This document shows positions 26,666-35,009 of a stretch of 64,000 nucleotides of DNA, in pieces (positions within the stretch are counted from its first letter, which is position 1; each line of letters starts with the position of its first letter). The notes below the pieces were generated by a model that saw only the letters and a list, made by a program, of their open reading frames with translations, was not told where the DNA came from and did no database searches. The stretch is taken from NCBI GenBank assembly GCA_026129685.1, contig JAHCHO010000010.1, forward strand, positions 1-64,000. The letters are read 5' to 3'. The position numbers and the translations under genes are program-made. The DNA comes from Fimbriimonadaceae bacterium. Lineage in GTDB: Bacteria; Armatimonadota; Fimbriimonadia; Fimbriimonadales; Fimbriimonadaceae.

Positions 26666-27433
26666 ATGCGCGGCCTCTCCGACTTCCAGCGAACGATACG
26701 CCGGTCCGGCGCGCCCGTGAGCGTCGCGATTCTGGCGGCCCTCGTCGTCACGTTCCTCCTTGGTTGGCTCGATCCAGTGCGCTTTCTCTTTCCGCTCGTC
26801 TTCGACCCCGCGAGCGTGGGGGCAAGACCTTGGAGTCTTCTGACCTGGGTTCTGTGCGGAGGGGCGATGGGTCCGATCGGGCTCCTGTTCGCCGGGATGT
26901 GGCTGTGGGGGATCGGCGGCATCGTCGAGCGGGAGATGACGTCGCGGCGCTTCGCGGTGTTCGCGCTCGCCGTCACCCTCCTCACCTCCTTGCTCGTTTG
27001 GGTCGGGGGGGCACTCGGGATCGGCGGAACCCTGGCGGGAGCGTGGGTGTTGCTGGTGGCGATCACGGTGGCATGGGCGACCCGTCACCCGGAGATGCCG
27101 GTGAGCTTCATGCTGGTCCTGCCGATGCAGGCGCGGTGGCTGGCCTGGATTTCGGTCGCCCTTCTCTTCTTTGCCGCGTCGCCAATGCTGGCGCCGCTTC
27201 TGATCGTGCCCCAAGGACTGGTCTACTTGTTCGCGTCGAACCGGATTCCCGGATTGCGCTACCAGGAGATCGCGGTTTACGCACCCGCCAAACCCACCGC
27301 CCGAGAACTCGAGCGCGAGAAACGGTACTTGGACGACGTCAAGCGCCGCGAAGCGGATCGCGCCGATCGCGATCGCCTGAGAAAGCTGTTCGAAGCGAGC
27401 CTCGTGGACGACCCGGACAAGCCCGGCGAGTGA
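26666..27433 (+). CDS. Rhomboid-like membrane protein, probably inactive
   Basis: A 255-residue protein with about six membrane helices (within residues 15-200) and a charged cytoplasmic tail rich in Arg/Glu/Asp. The segment RPWSLLTWVLCGGAMGPIG followed by WLWGIGGIVEREMTSRRF resembles rhomboid L1/helix 2. The catalytic GxSG is absent (GGTLAGAW at its place) and no paired His is clear, so it is probably a pseudoprotease or Derlin-like protein. GATAAT lies 10 nt before this ATG, and an ATG 12 nt upstream overlaps that box, so I prefer the inner start. Confidence 0.65.
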   Translation: MRGLSDFQRTIRRSGAPVSVAILAALVVTFLLGWLDPVRFLFPLVFDPASVGARPWSLLTWVLCGGAMGPIGLLFAGMWLWGIGGIVEREMTSRRFAVFALAVTLLTSLLVWVGGALGIGGTLAGAWVLLVAITVAWATRHPEMPVSFMLVLPMQARWLAWISVALLFFAASPMLAPLLIVPQGLVYLFASNRIPGLRYQEIAVYAPAKPTARELEREKRYLDDVKRREADRADRDRLRKLFEASLVDDPDKPGE

Positions 27434-27787
27434 TCAACCGTCCAGGTAGTTGCGCGCGACGACCCCGTGAAGAAACTCGGCGACCGCTCGCCGCTCGTCC
27501 GGGTTCCGGGGCGTGAATCGGACGCCGGTCGCGTGCATCGTCCCGTCATAGTTGGCGCGGCAGTGCCGCACCTCGCAAGCCAGGGCGACCGGGCTATCCT
27601 CGGTCCCAACCACGATCTCCAAGTGGTCGTCGACTTCGAAGCCAAGGCGACTCTGAAACAGGATTCCGCCGAGGCCCACGTTCTGCAACACGGCGGTCTC
27701 CTCGTGGTCACCCGCGCGCACCACGACGTACTCGAGCACGTCGATACGGGGGGCCAGGCGTCGTTCCGCAGCTGTCGTTCGGTTCAT
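27434..27787 (-). CDS. PilZ-domain protein (c-di-GMP effector)
   Basis: A 117-residue single PilZ domain. The c-di-GMP-binding motifs are RRLAPR (residues 9-14, RxxxR) and the second motif NVGLGGI (36-42, D/NxSxxG-like with Gly-Leu in place of Ser). C-terminal strands end in GVRFTPRNPDERRAVAEFL. It would link a c-di-GMP signal to an envelope or motility process; the partner is unknown. Extensions further upstream run antisense to hrcA and are rejected. Confidence 0.85.
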   Translation of the reverse strand: MNRTTAAERRLAPRIDVLEYVVVRAGDHEETAVLQNVGLGGILFQSRLGFEVDDHLEIVVGTEDSPVALACEVRHCRANYDGTMHATGVRFTPRNPDERRAVAEFLHGVVARNYLDG

Positions 27788-27965
27788 GGGTTTCTTGTTC
27801 CGGACGTTCGTCAACTTGGCTATCGGTCGATTTGCCGGGATTCGCCAGACCCGTCTCAAGGGTGAAGCGGAGATGGAGGGGAACGCCGTGGCGTCGAGAG
27901 GTGCGCGGACCCCTTCGGTGGGGCCTATCCCGCCGACGACCGCGATGCGCGGCCGACCAATCACG

Positions 27966-27971
27966 TAAAAT
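27966..27971 (+). promoter_or_regulatory. -10-like TAAAAT before hrcA
   Basis: TAAAAT, 8 nt, ATG. No CIRCE operator is present between the upstream divergent gene and hrcA. Confidence 0.45.
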
Positions 27972-27979
27972 GACGGCGG

Positions 27980-29011
27980 ATGTCCGAACTCGATGGTCGC
28001 AAGCAGGTGATCTTGCGCGCGGTGGTGGTGGAGTACGTCACCACGGCGGAGCCGATCGGAAGCCAGATTCTCACCGAGAAGTACCCCTTGGGAGTCAAGT
28101 CCGCCACCGTCCGCAACGAACTGGCGGAGATGGCCGAGCTGGGCTTTCTCGAGCAACCCCATACGAGCGCCGGCCGGATTCCGAGCGATCAAGGCTACCG
28201 GTATTTCGTGGACCGCCTCATCGTCGAAGGCGACCCTTCGGCGCGAGCCCGTGAAACGATCCGGGAGGCCACCCAAGAAGGCGATGCGTTGCAGACGCTT
28301 CTGACGGACGCGACCCGCGCCCTCAGTCGGCTCACCCATCTCCTGACGGCGGCGACGACGTTGCGCGGGGCCGACGTCACGGTGAGGAACGTGCTGCTGA
28401 GCGCGATCGGACCGACCCAGGCCCTTCTCGTCGCGGTGTTCGGGAACGGGCACATCGAGAACCGGATGATCGACTGCCCCCCCGGGCTGTCGCTGGACGA
28501 CATCGGCAAGGCGAACGAACTGCTGGCCAAGCACGTGGCGGGCACTTCGGTAACCGGACTCTCGCGACTCAAGTCCCCCGCGACCGACTGCCCGCCGAAC
28601 CTCGATGCGATGCTCGCCCAGATTTGGCCCGCCCTGCGGAGCATGGCGAAGGAGTACACGCGCGGGCAGATCGTGATGGAGGGCGAGGAGTACCTGTTCG
28701 CCCAACCGGAATTCCGCCGGGACTTCGACGCTCTCAACCAGCTGCTCGATTTCCTCCAAGATTCGGGCGCGGTTTACGACGCCCTCACCGATTCGGCAGA
28801 CCAAACCCAGACCGTGCGCATCGGGCGGGAGAACCGCCCGGAGCCGATGCGGTCCTTGTCCGTCGTGCGGCATCGGTTCTTCGTAGGCGAAAACGAAGCG
28901 GGCACCATCGCCCTGATCGGCCCTACCCGCATGGCGTACGAGGCGGGCATCCCCCTCGTGTCGCTGACCGCCCGCGCCATATCGGACGCCCTGTCCAAGT
29001 ACGCGCTTTAG
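27980..29011 (+). CDS. hrcA: Heat-inducible transcription repressor HrcA
   Basis: A 343-residue repressor of class I heat-shock genes, which binds CIRCE and is tuned by GroEL. The N-terminal winged helix is intact (VVVEYVTTAEPIGSQIL; KSATVRNELAEMAELGFL; HTSAGRIPSDQGYRYFVD) and the GAF-like core runs to ALSKYAL. It normally heads hrcA-grpE-dnaK-dnaJ; here it stands alone, and no CIRCE (TTAGCACTC-N9-GAGTGCTAA) is seen upstream. Its stop overlaps that of the converging gene by 4 nt. Confidence 0.95.
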   Translation: MSELDGRKQVILRAVVVEYVTTAEPIGSQILTEKYPLGVKSATVRNELAEMAELGFLEQPHTSAGRIPSDQGYRYFVDRLIVEGDPSARARETIREATQEGDALQTLLTDATRALSRLTHLLTAATTLRGADVTVRNVLLSAIGPTQALLVAVFGNGHIENRMIDCPPGLSLDDIGKANELLAKHVAGTSVTGLSRLKSPATDCPPNLDAMLAQIWPALRSMAKEYTRGQIVMEGEEYLFAQPEFRRDFDALNQLLDFLQDSGAVYDALTDSADQTQTVRIGRENRPEPMRSLSVVRHRFFVGENEAGTIALIGPTRMAYEAGIPLVSLTARAISDALSKYAL

Positions 29012-30726
29012 GCGGCCGCCGCTTCCGAGTCGGCGAACGTGACGTCGATTTCGTTGGGGGACTTTGCGTCGAGATCGACCTGCACCGACAGAAACCGCGT
29101 CCCGAGATACTCGCGAACGCCCAGGTGCGACGGCACGCCGTACTTGGCCACCTCGGTCGCGGGTTCGCTCACCAGGATGCAGGCCTTGGCGAAGGCGGTC
29201 GGCGAACTGACTCTGAGTTGGCCCCGGCCGTGCTTGTCGATCTGCGCCATCCTCACCGACCGGCGCAACCGCTCGTACTCCGCCAGTTCACTGGGGGTCA
29301 CGAACTCCATCCGATTCATCTTGCATTGCGTCAAGACCTTGCGCAACGACGACGAGGCCACCGGGTCGCTCACCGCCTCGGGGGTCGAAGCGATCTGCAG
29401 GCACCCGTGACGCATCAGGGTCTCCTGAACCAACGCCGCCGCCGTCTCGTCCTGCGTCTCGCGGCCCGGTCGGCAGATTTGGTACGGGATTTCGAGCACG
29501 CGAAAGGTCGAGCCGTTGGGTCGTCGGGGGTAGAAGGGGTGGCAGGTACCGAACAGGAAGCCGCTTGTGCCCGCCTGCCGGCCCCCCTTGCTCAAGCTCA
29601 CCCGCGCGCCCGCTTCCTCCGCCATTCCGTAGAACTCGGTGAGGCGGTGCCAACGTCCGTTCATCGGGCGAATCGCCACCATTTCCGAGGACGAACTCGA
29701 CCGACCGATCACCTGGTATTGGATCTTCAGTTTGCCTTCGTGCCATCCGTTCGCGTCTTCGGTCACGAAAAGCAGCCCCGGCTCGTGGCCACGGTTCTTC
29801 ATCCAGCGGTACAGGTCGTTGCCGTAGCCCGGGGGTCCGGAAAGCCAAGTTGCCCGGCACGGCATCATCTGGAGGACCCGGTCCATCGCGTACACGTGGT
29901 CGGGCTCGTACTGCGTGCACTCGAACGTCACCATCGCGGTCGCGGGCGCAAAGCGCGGCCAGTACCAGAGCATGGCAAGCGCCCGGTTGGTGACCCGCGC
30001 CGCTTCGAATACCGTCCGGAGCAGGAGATCGCGCAGGTAGTCCACGTACGGGTGACGGAAGTAGGGTGGATCGTGGGAACCGACGCGACCCCGATCGTGC
30101 TCGAAACTGAGGTTGGTACCGTCCTCCGCGCGGAGGTCGTCGTCCAGGGTCAGGGCCGACTCGTCGCCGGGACCGACGCTGTCCCCTTCGACGCTGCGTC
30201 CGAGCAGCACCATCGACATCGTGCGTCCCAGGTGAGGGGCCAACCAATAGGCGCGTCCGCTTCCCACGCGGCGACGTCCGATACCGACGAACTCCTCGCG
30301 AACCGTGGCCAGCACCTCGCACCCCTGCCCGCGATGGAGGGCGCCGCCCATGAACCGAATCTGCTCGGCCTCCTCGGGCCAGAGGTCGCTCTGGCCGGCC
30401 CGGGCGAGCGTCTCGACCCCCGCCGTGCGGCCCGCCGGGTCCAGCCCGAGAACCTGCTCCATACCCCAAGTGGTTCCGGAACAGATCAGGATGCCCCCCT
30501 CTTCGACCCACCGCGCGATCGCGTCCACTTGGATGGGTTTGAGGCTGTGATCGCCACAGAGGATCAGAATGCCGTGCGACTCCAGCCCGTGGAACGCGCG
30601 CTCGTCCAACGTTTCGTAAGCCAGCCCCGTGCGTTCAAGGGCCTCCACGTACTGGAACCCATGTCGGTCTTCAGGCGCGATCAGGACACCGATCCTGGCC
30701 CACCGTGAACGCTCGTGCACGGCCAT
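29008..30726 (-). CDS. Hypothetical protein: GATase1-like plus degenerate polysaccharide-deacetylase-like region
   Basis: A 572-residue cytoplasmic protein with no signal peptide. Residues about 8-190 resemble a class I glutamine-amidotransferase/flavodoxin-like fold (IGVLIAPEDRHGFQYVEALE; GILILCGDHSLKPIQVDAIARWV; GRRRVGSGRAYWLAPHLGR). Residues about 265-440 start like a NodB deacetylase (TAMVTFECTQ at the TFDCD position) but the zinc histidines are not clear. The C-terminal third is beta-rich. Family uncertain. ATG 30726 is preceded by GATACT at 8 nt; TTG and GTG codons just upstream are in frame. Confidence 0.6.
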   Translation of the reverse strand: MAVHERSRWARIGVLIAPEDRHGFQYVEALERTGLAYETLDERAFHGLESHGILILCGDHSLKPIQVDAIARWVEEGGILICSGTTWGMEQVLGLDPAGRTAGVETLARAGQSDLWPEEAEQIRFMGGALHRGQGCEVLATVREEFVGIGRRRVGSGRAYWLAPHLGRTMSMVLLGRSVEGDSVGPGDESALTLDDDLRAEDGTNLSFEHDRGRVGSHDPPYFRHPYVDYLRDLLLRTVFEAARVTNRALAMLWYWPRFAPATAMVTFECTQYEPDHVYAMDRVLQMMPCRATWLSGPPGYGNDLYRWMKNRGHEPGLLFVTEDANGWHEGKLKIQYQVIGRSSSSSEMVAIRPMNGRWHRLTEFYGMAEEAGARVSLSKGGRQAGTSGFLFGTCHPFYPRRPNGSTFRVLEIPYQICRPGRETQDETAAALVQETLMRHGCLQIASTPEAVSDPVASSSLRKVLTQCKMNRMEFVTPSELAEYERLRRSVRMAQIDKHGRGQLRVSSPTAFAKACILVSEPATEVAKYGVPSHLGVREYLGTRFLSVQVDLDAKSPNEIDVTFADSEAAAA

Positions 30727-30782
30727 CACTCCCAAGTATCGGCGTCTGGGTTGCGATCCCTACGGCGGCCGAAGGCCAAAGG

Positions 30783-30788
30783 TACACT
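30783..30788 (+). promoter_or_regulatory. -10-like TACACT before hisG
   Basis: GGTACACT, 12 nt, ATG, no Shine-Dalgarno. Confidence 0.45.
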
Positions 30789-30800
30789 TCCGACTCCCCG

Positions 30801-31673
30801 ATGAAACTCCGTCTCGGCCTTCCCAAGGGCAGCCTGCAGGAGGCCACGTTCGCCTTGTTCGAGCGCGCCGGCTTCCGCTTCAAAACGACCTCGCGCTCCT
30901 ACGAACCGATCGTGGACGACGACGAGATCGAGCCCGTGCTCCTCCGCCCTCAGGAGATTCCGGCGTACGTCGCCGACGGCGTGATCGACGCGGGCCTGAC
31001 GGGCCACGACTGGATCACCGACTGCGGCGTTACCGTCCACGAGATTTGCGAACTTCGATACTCGAAGCTTACGAACAACCCGATACGCATCGTACTGGCC
31101 GTCCACCAAGACTCCGACGTGCGGTCGGTGGAAGACTTGCGGGGCAAGCGGTTGGCGACCGAGTACGTGCGGCTGACAAACCGCTTCTTGGCCGATCGGG
31201 GCATCGACGCCGAAGTCGAGTTCAGTTGGGGGGCGTGCGAAGTCAAGGTCCCAACCTTGGTCGACGCGATCGTCGTCAACACCGAGACGGGTTCCTCCCT
31301 TCGGGCGCACAACCTCCGGATCGTTGAGACCCTGCTGACCTCCACCACCCGGTTCGTCGCCAACACGAGCGCTTGGAACGAAGACGCGTGGAAGCGTCAG
31401 AAGCTTGAGTCGCTCGGGATGTTGCTCCAAGGAGCGATGAACGCCGCCCGACTTGTCGGTCTTAAGATGAACGCTCCTCGCGCCGGTTTGGGCGACGTGC
31501 TCGGACTCCTGCCGGCGCTCCGGAACCCCACGATCTCGCAACTCGCCGACGAGGCTTGGGTGGCGGTCGAGGTGATCCTCGAGGAACGCCAATCCCGCGA
31601 TCTCCTGCCGAAGCTGAAGCGCGCGGGCGCCACCGGTCTGGTCGAATATCCTTTGAACAAGGTCATCTACTAA
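30801..31673 (+). CDS. hisG: ATP phosphoribosyltransferase (long form)
   Basis: First enzyme of histidine biosynthesis, joining PRPP and ATP; 290 residues, the self-sufficient long form with a C-terminal ACT-like histidine-sensing domain. The start MKLRLGLPKGSLQ, the GVIDAGLTGHDWITDCG segment, the PRPP-binding DAIVVNTETGSSLRAHNL and the C-terminal AVEVILEERQSRDLLPKLK are visible. No other his genes or hisZ lie nearby. An in-frame upstream ATG precedes the -10 and is rejected. Confidence 0.95.
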   Translation: MKLRLGLPKGSLQEATFALFERAGFRFKTTSRSYEPIVDDDEIEPVLLRPQEIPAYVADGVIDAGLTGHDWITDCGVTVHEICELRYSKLTNNPIRIVLAVHQDSDVRSVEDLRGKRLATEYVRLTNRFLADRGIDAEVEFSWGACEVKVPTLVDAIVVNTETGSSLRAHNLRIVETLLTSTTRFVANTSAWNEDAWKRQKLESLGMLLQGAMNAARLVGLKMNAPRAGLGDVLGLLPALRNPTISQLADEAWVAVEVILEERQSRDLLPKLKRAGATGLVEYPLNKVIY

Positions 31674-31676
31674 ACT
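31671..31676 (+). promoter_or_regulatory. -10-like TAAACT overlapping the hisG stop codon
   Basis: The hisG TAA stop forms the first three bases of TAAACT, 6 nt before the next ATG. Either the downstream gene has its own leaderless promoter or this is read-through with a very short gap. Confidence 0.35.
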
Positions 31677-31682
31677 GACGGT

Positions 31683-32612
31683 ATGACCTTGACGCTTGCG
31701 GTCGCCTTGTTGAGCGCCGCGCCGGACCTGCGTCGCGTGTTGGAGGACTTCCCGCACGCGACCGCCTTCCGGTACGGACTCAAGGACGACCAAGGCGCGT
31801 CCATGGACTGCCTAAAGGTGGTGCCGTCGCCCAAGGCCGGTTACCTCGGGGTGTACCACACGCTGGAGAAGGGGGCGTTCACCCTCAAAATCGCCCGCTC
31901 GATGGACCTTCTCAACTGGCGCTGGGTGGTGGACCTCGACCGTCACGCCCACCAAGGAACGCTCTTCGTCACGAACAGAAGCTTCATCGTCGCCTTCGAG
32001 AAGGACGGACCGCGCCGAGGCAACTGGATTCGGGTTCGCCAGTACGAGGACCAGACGAGCCTCTACGCCAACCGTCCCTCCCGCGAGTTCGACGCCCCCA
32101 ACACGCTCTCCAAGTTCGCGGAAGGCACCCCCAACGTGCTTTCCTATCGGCAAGGCGAGCGCGAGACGGTACTCGAACTCGGAATGCACTATTACCGCGA
32201 TGGGGTCGTCGACCGTCAAGCGCGTGCCACGCTGACAAACTGGACGACCTGGAAAGCGGCGAAGCAGGAAGCCATCGATCGCGCGGTCGAGGCCTTCGGC
32301 GTCGCCGGGAACATCGGCGACCGCGACGCTCTAAACGACCAAGGGCGCTCCTCGCTCCTGATCGAAGGGATGAAGGTAAAGGACGACTGGTCGTCTTGGG
32401 GACTCTACCTGGTGGATCGGCGCACCAACGAGGCCGCGCCCGTTCGGATGAACACGCACCGAGGGTCGCGATCGTTCGCCAATCCGACCGTCACGGAGTG
32501 CCTCTCTCCCCAAGGCCGGCGATGCCTGGTGGTGACCCTCTTCCTCCCAAGCCAAGGATCGGCGGAAGGAGAATCGGGCGAACTGCTTTTCTACCGCGAA
32601 CTGGAATCGTGA
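31683..32612 (+). CDS. Secreted hypothetical protein, possible beta-propeller
   Basis: A 309-residue protein with a weak, short N-terminal signal (MTLTLAVALLSAAP). Repeated strand patterns such as GYLGVYHTLEKGAFTLKIARSMDLLNWRW cut by TLFVTNRSFIVAFEK, then ETVLELGMHYYRDG and CLVVTLFLP, recall the five-bladed propellers of GH43-like proteins. Catalytic acids cannot be assigned. It lies 9 nt after hisG but probably has an independent promoter. Confidence 0.6.
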   Translation: MTLTLAVALLSAAPDLRRVLEDFPHATAFRYGLKDDQGASMDCLKVVPSPKAGYLGVYHTLEKGAFTLKIARSMDLLNWRWVVDLDRHAHQGTLFVTNRSFIVAFEKDGPRRGNWIRVRQYEDQTSLYANRPSREFDAPNTLSKFAEGTPNVLSYRQGERETVLELGMHYYRDGVVDRQARATLTNWTTWKAAKQEAIDRAVEAFGVAGNIGDRDALNDQGRSSLLIEGMKVKDDWSSWGLYLVDRRTNEAAPVRMNTHRGSRSFANPTVTECLSPQGRRCLVVTLFLPSQGSAEGESGELLFYRELES

Positions 32613-32618
32613 GGCGTC

Positions 32619-33272
32619 TCAGTAACGATAGAGCGTAAGCGAACCGTCGTTCTGGTACCGGCCCGGCGTGTTGTCCGCCGCGACGAGCAGTTTGCGCTGG
32701 ATCTCGATCCGAAGAACGCCGCCGGTAACGGCCGGGGCGTAAAGCGGGCTGGAAGGCGTGAACATCGTGTTGACCGTCGCGGGCGTGACGAGGCCGCCCG
32801 TGGAGCCCGGCAGGAGGGCCATCGAAAGGCCGCCGCGAACGTTGATCCCGAGTTGCCAGTCCATCGTCGTCGCCCCCGTCGGAGAGCCCGAAACCTTGGT
32901 CAGCGGCCCGAACCCGTCAAAATCCAGGCCGAGGGTCTCGTTGTGCTGGATCGTGATGACGCTGCTTTCGACGTTGCTTCCGGAGGCGCCGAATCCGTCC
33001 ACCGTCCACTGGCCCCCCAAGGAGCCCTGCAAGTAAAGAAAGGGGGTGGCGCTGGCGGGCGCAAAGTCGGCCTTGTTGCCTCGGGTCGTCCGTTCCTCCT
33101 GTGCGCCCGAGGCATAGCCGTAGACGACGTTCTGTCGGGCGACCGGCGGGTTCACCGTTCGCTCGCCGGGATTCGTTTGCGCGCCGACGCGGCCGCTGGG
33201 CAAGGCGAGCGCGATGACGCACGCCGCGCCCATCATCCAGTGCGCTTGGCTCGGGTTCTTGAGAGTCTTCAT
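32619..33272 (-). CDS. Secreted hypothetical protein
   Basis: A 217-residue exported protein with signal peptide MKTLKNPSQAHWMMGAACVI then ALALPSGRVGAQ. The mature part is Gly/Thr/Ser-rich and beta-like (TPFLYLQGSLGGQWTVDGFG; GGVLRIEIQRKLLVAADN). No known domain recognised. I start at ATG 33272, where the signal peptide begins; longer upstream reading has no support. It converges with the propeller-like gene. Confidence 0.65.
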   Translation of the reverse strand: MKTLKNPSQAHWMMGAACVIALALPSGRVGAQTNPGERTVNPPVARQNVVYGYASGAQEERTTRGNKADFAPASATPFLYLQGSLGGQWTVDGFGASGSNVESSVITIQHNETLGLDFDGFGPLTKVSGSPTGATTMDWQLGINVRGGLSMALLPGSTGGLVTPATVNTMFTPSSPLYAPAVTGGVLRIEIQRKLLVAADNTPGRYQNDGSLTLYRY

Positions 33273-33395
33273 AGTCCGGACAGCCTCACGGGAGGCGCGA
33301 TTCCTCCCGCTACTTAGTTTGAACCACTTACGGGCCCAGTGTTCCATACGTCCCGAGAAAGGGGGACGTACCCTTCGGGTTGCCGCCGCCCCTCG

Positions 33396-34331
33396 CTACG
33401 TCCCGAGCCGATCACGAAACCAGGCGATCGTGGCGCGCAGTCCGTCTTCCAGCGAGGTCGTGGGACGCCAACCGAGCACCGTTTCGGCGCGCGACGTGTC
33501 CGGTCGCCGCTGCTTCGGATCGTCGGGCAGGGCCGGCCGGTACTCGATCTCGCTACCCGAACCGGTCAGCTCGATCACTAGCCGGGCGAAGTCGATGACG
33601 CGAAACTCCCATTGGCTGCCCAGATTCACGGGATCGTGGTAGCCCGAGGCGGCGAGTCGGCAAACCCCGTCCACGGCGTCGTCCACGTAGCCGAACGATC
33701 TCGTCTGCTCTCCGTCGCCGTACACCGTGAGGGGGCGGCCCGCCAACGCCTGCGCGATGAAGTTCGGCACGACGCGCCCGTCGTCCAACCGCATGCGCGG
33801 GCCGTACGTGTTGAAGAACCGGACGATCCGCGTATCGAGCCCGCGATAGCGGTGGTACGCCATGGTGGCCGCTTCCGAATACCGCTTGCCCTCGTCGTAC
33901 ACCGCTCGGATTCCGATCGGGTTCACGTTCCCCAGGTACGTCTCGGGTTGCGGCGAGATCAGGGGGTCGCCGTAGACCTCGCTCGTCGACGCCATGAGAA
34001 AGCCCGCGCCCTTCCGGTGGGCGAATTCCAGCGCGTTGAGGGTGCCGACCGAGCCCACCCGCAGGACCTCGAACGGCAATCGCTCGAAGTCCACCGGACT
34101 GGCCGGGCTGGCGAGATGGAACACGAACTCCACCTCCCCGTCCACCTCGCACCGCTGGATCACGTCCTGGTGGACGAGACTCGCCTTGCCGGTCGCCAAT
34201 GCCGGCACCAAGTTGTCCGGCGAACCTGTGACCAGGTTGTCGATCGCGACGACGTCCCAACCGTCCCGCACCAGACGATCCACCAAGTGGGAGCCGAGGA
34301 ACCCGGCGCCGCCCGTCACCACCGCGCGCAT
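33396..34331 (-). CDS. NAD-dependent nucleotide-sugar epimerase/decarboxylase (UDP-glucuronate decarboxylase-like)
   Basis: A 311-residue extended SDR. It has the NAD motif TGGAGFLG (7-14) with VVAIDNL at strand 2, the catalytic YDEGKRYSE (YxxxK), and RFFNTYGPRMRLDDGRVVPNFI plus LTVYGDGEQTRSFGYVDD typical of UDP-xylose synthase (UXS). It would make UDP-xylose or a related sugar for surface glycans. Activity is inferred; UDP-glucose 4-epimerase relatives are the main alternative. It is divergent from the DnaA-N-like gene. Confidence 0.9.
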   Translation of the reverse strand: MRAVVTGGAGFLGSHLVDRLVRDGWDVVAIDNLVTGSPDNLVPALATGKASLVHQDVIQRCEVDGEVEFVFHLASPASPVDFERLPFEVLRVGSVGTLNALEFAHRKGAGFLMASTSEVYGDPLISPQPETYLGNVNPIGIRAVYDEGKRYSEAATMAYHRYRGLDTRIVRFFNTYGPRMRLDDGRVVPNFIAQALAGRPLTVYGDGEQTRSFGYVDDAVDGVCRLAASGYHDPVNLGSQWEFRVIDFARLVIELTGSGSEIEYRPALPDDPKQRRPDTSRAETVLGWRPTTSLEDGLRATIAWFRDRLGT

Positions 34332-34383
34332 GGCTCATTGTGCCCGAACGCGGCATCGGTGGCGGCGGCCCGCCCCGAGGCAC

Positions 34384-34389
34384 CATAAT
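34384..34389 (+). promoter_or_regulatory. -10-like CATAAT before the 202-residue hypothetical
   Basis: CATAAT then 9 nt then ATG; a weak GGAAG also lies in the gap. Confidence 0.4.
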
Positions 34390-34398
34390 CGTGGAAGC

Positions 34399-35007
34399 AT
34401 GCCCGACCTCCTGGAAGCCTGGAAGGACGTCCTGCCGGCCGTGAAACAGAGCGTGACCGGCGTCGGCGTCTGGACCGCGCTGAACCGGTGCGTTCCCGTG
34501 ACGGTCGACGAGGGCACCCTCGTGATCGGCCTGCCCCACACCGACACCGAACTTGGCGGCCACCTCCGCATGGGGGCGATCCGGCGCGAGATCGAGAAGC
34601 GGATGTCCGCCGAACTGATCACCCCGGTACGTCTCCGAGTGATCGAAGGCGTGACGCTCGAGGACTACGAACGGGTCAAGCGCAAGGACGCGGAATCTCG
34701 ACGGCTCCAAGAGCACGCGATGGAGAGGATGCGCCAGCAACTGGAGGCGCGCACCAACTGGGAAGGCGTGTTCGAGGAGTTGGGTCGCCGGTACGCCGCC
34801 ATCGCCAACAAGTCCCAGCCCCAGTCGCGCGCACGGTTTCTCGAGGAAGCCGTCGCCGTCGTCGTGTCCGCCCGTCAAGCCCAATCGGAATGGGACGACC
34901 TGAACGAGCGCAACTTCGCCCGCTGCCTTGAACGGGTATCCCAATACACCGACGTCCCGAGTACCCTGATCGCCCAGATGGTGCTCAAGGCCTCCGGCGA
35001 GCTGTAA
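34399..35007 (+). CDS. Hypothetical protein with DnaA-N/Pol III tau-like N-terminus
   Basis: A 202-residue cytoplasmic protein. The first 80 residues (LLEAWKDVLPAVKQSV; VDEGTLVIGLPHTDTELGG; REIEKRMSAELITPVRLRVI) resemble the small alpha/beta domain of DnaA-N and the tau C-terminus. The rest is helical and charged. No P-loop or HTH is present. It is followed 3 nt later by a GTG-start MBL gene, so they are probably one operon. Function unknown. Confidence 0.65.
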   Translation: MPDLLEAWKDVLPAVKQSVTGVGVWTALNRCVPVTVDEGTLVIGLPHTDTELGGHLRMGAIRREIEKRMSAELITPVRLRVIEGVTLEDYERVKRKDAESRRLQEHAMERMRQQLEARTNWEGVFEELGRRYAAIANKSQPQSRARFLEEAVAVVVSARQAQSEWDDLNERNFARCLERVSQYTDVPSTLIAQMVLKASGEL

Positions 35008-35009
35008 CG

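Noticed and set aside
27788-27979. CIRCE operator before hrcA
   Set aside because: No TTAGCACTC-N9-GAGTGCTAA or near match on either strand.
27788-28873. Long upstream extension of the PilZ protein
   Set aside because: Antisense to hrcA; the PilZ fold begins at the inner ATG.
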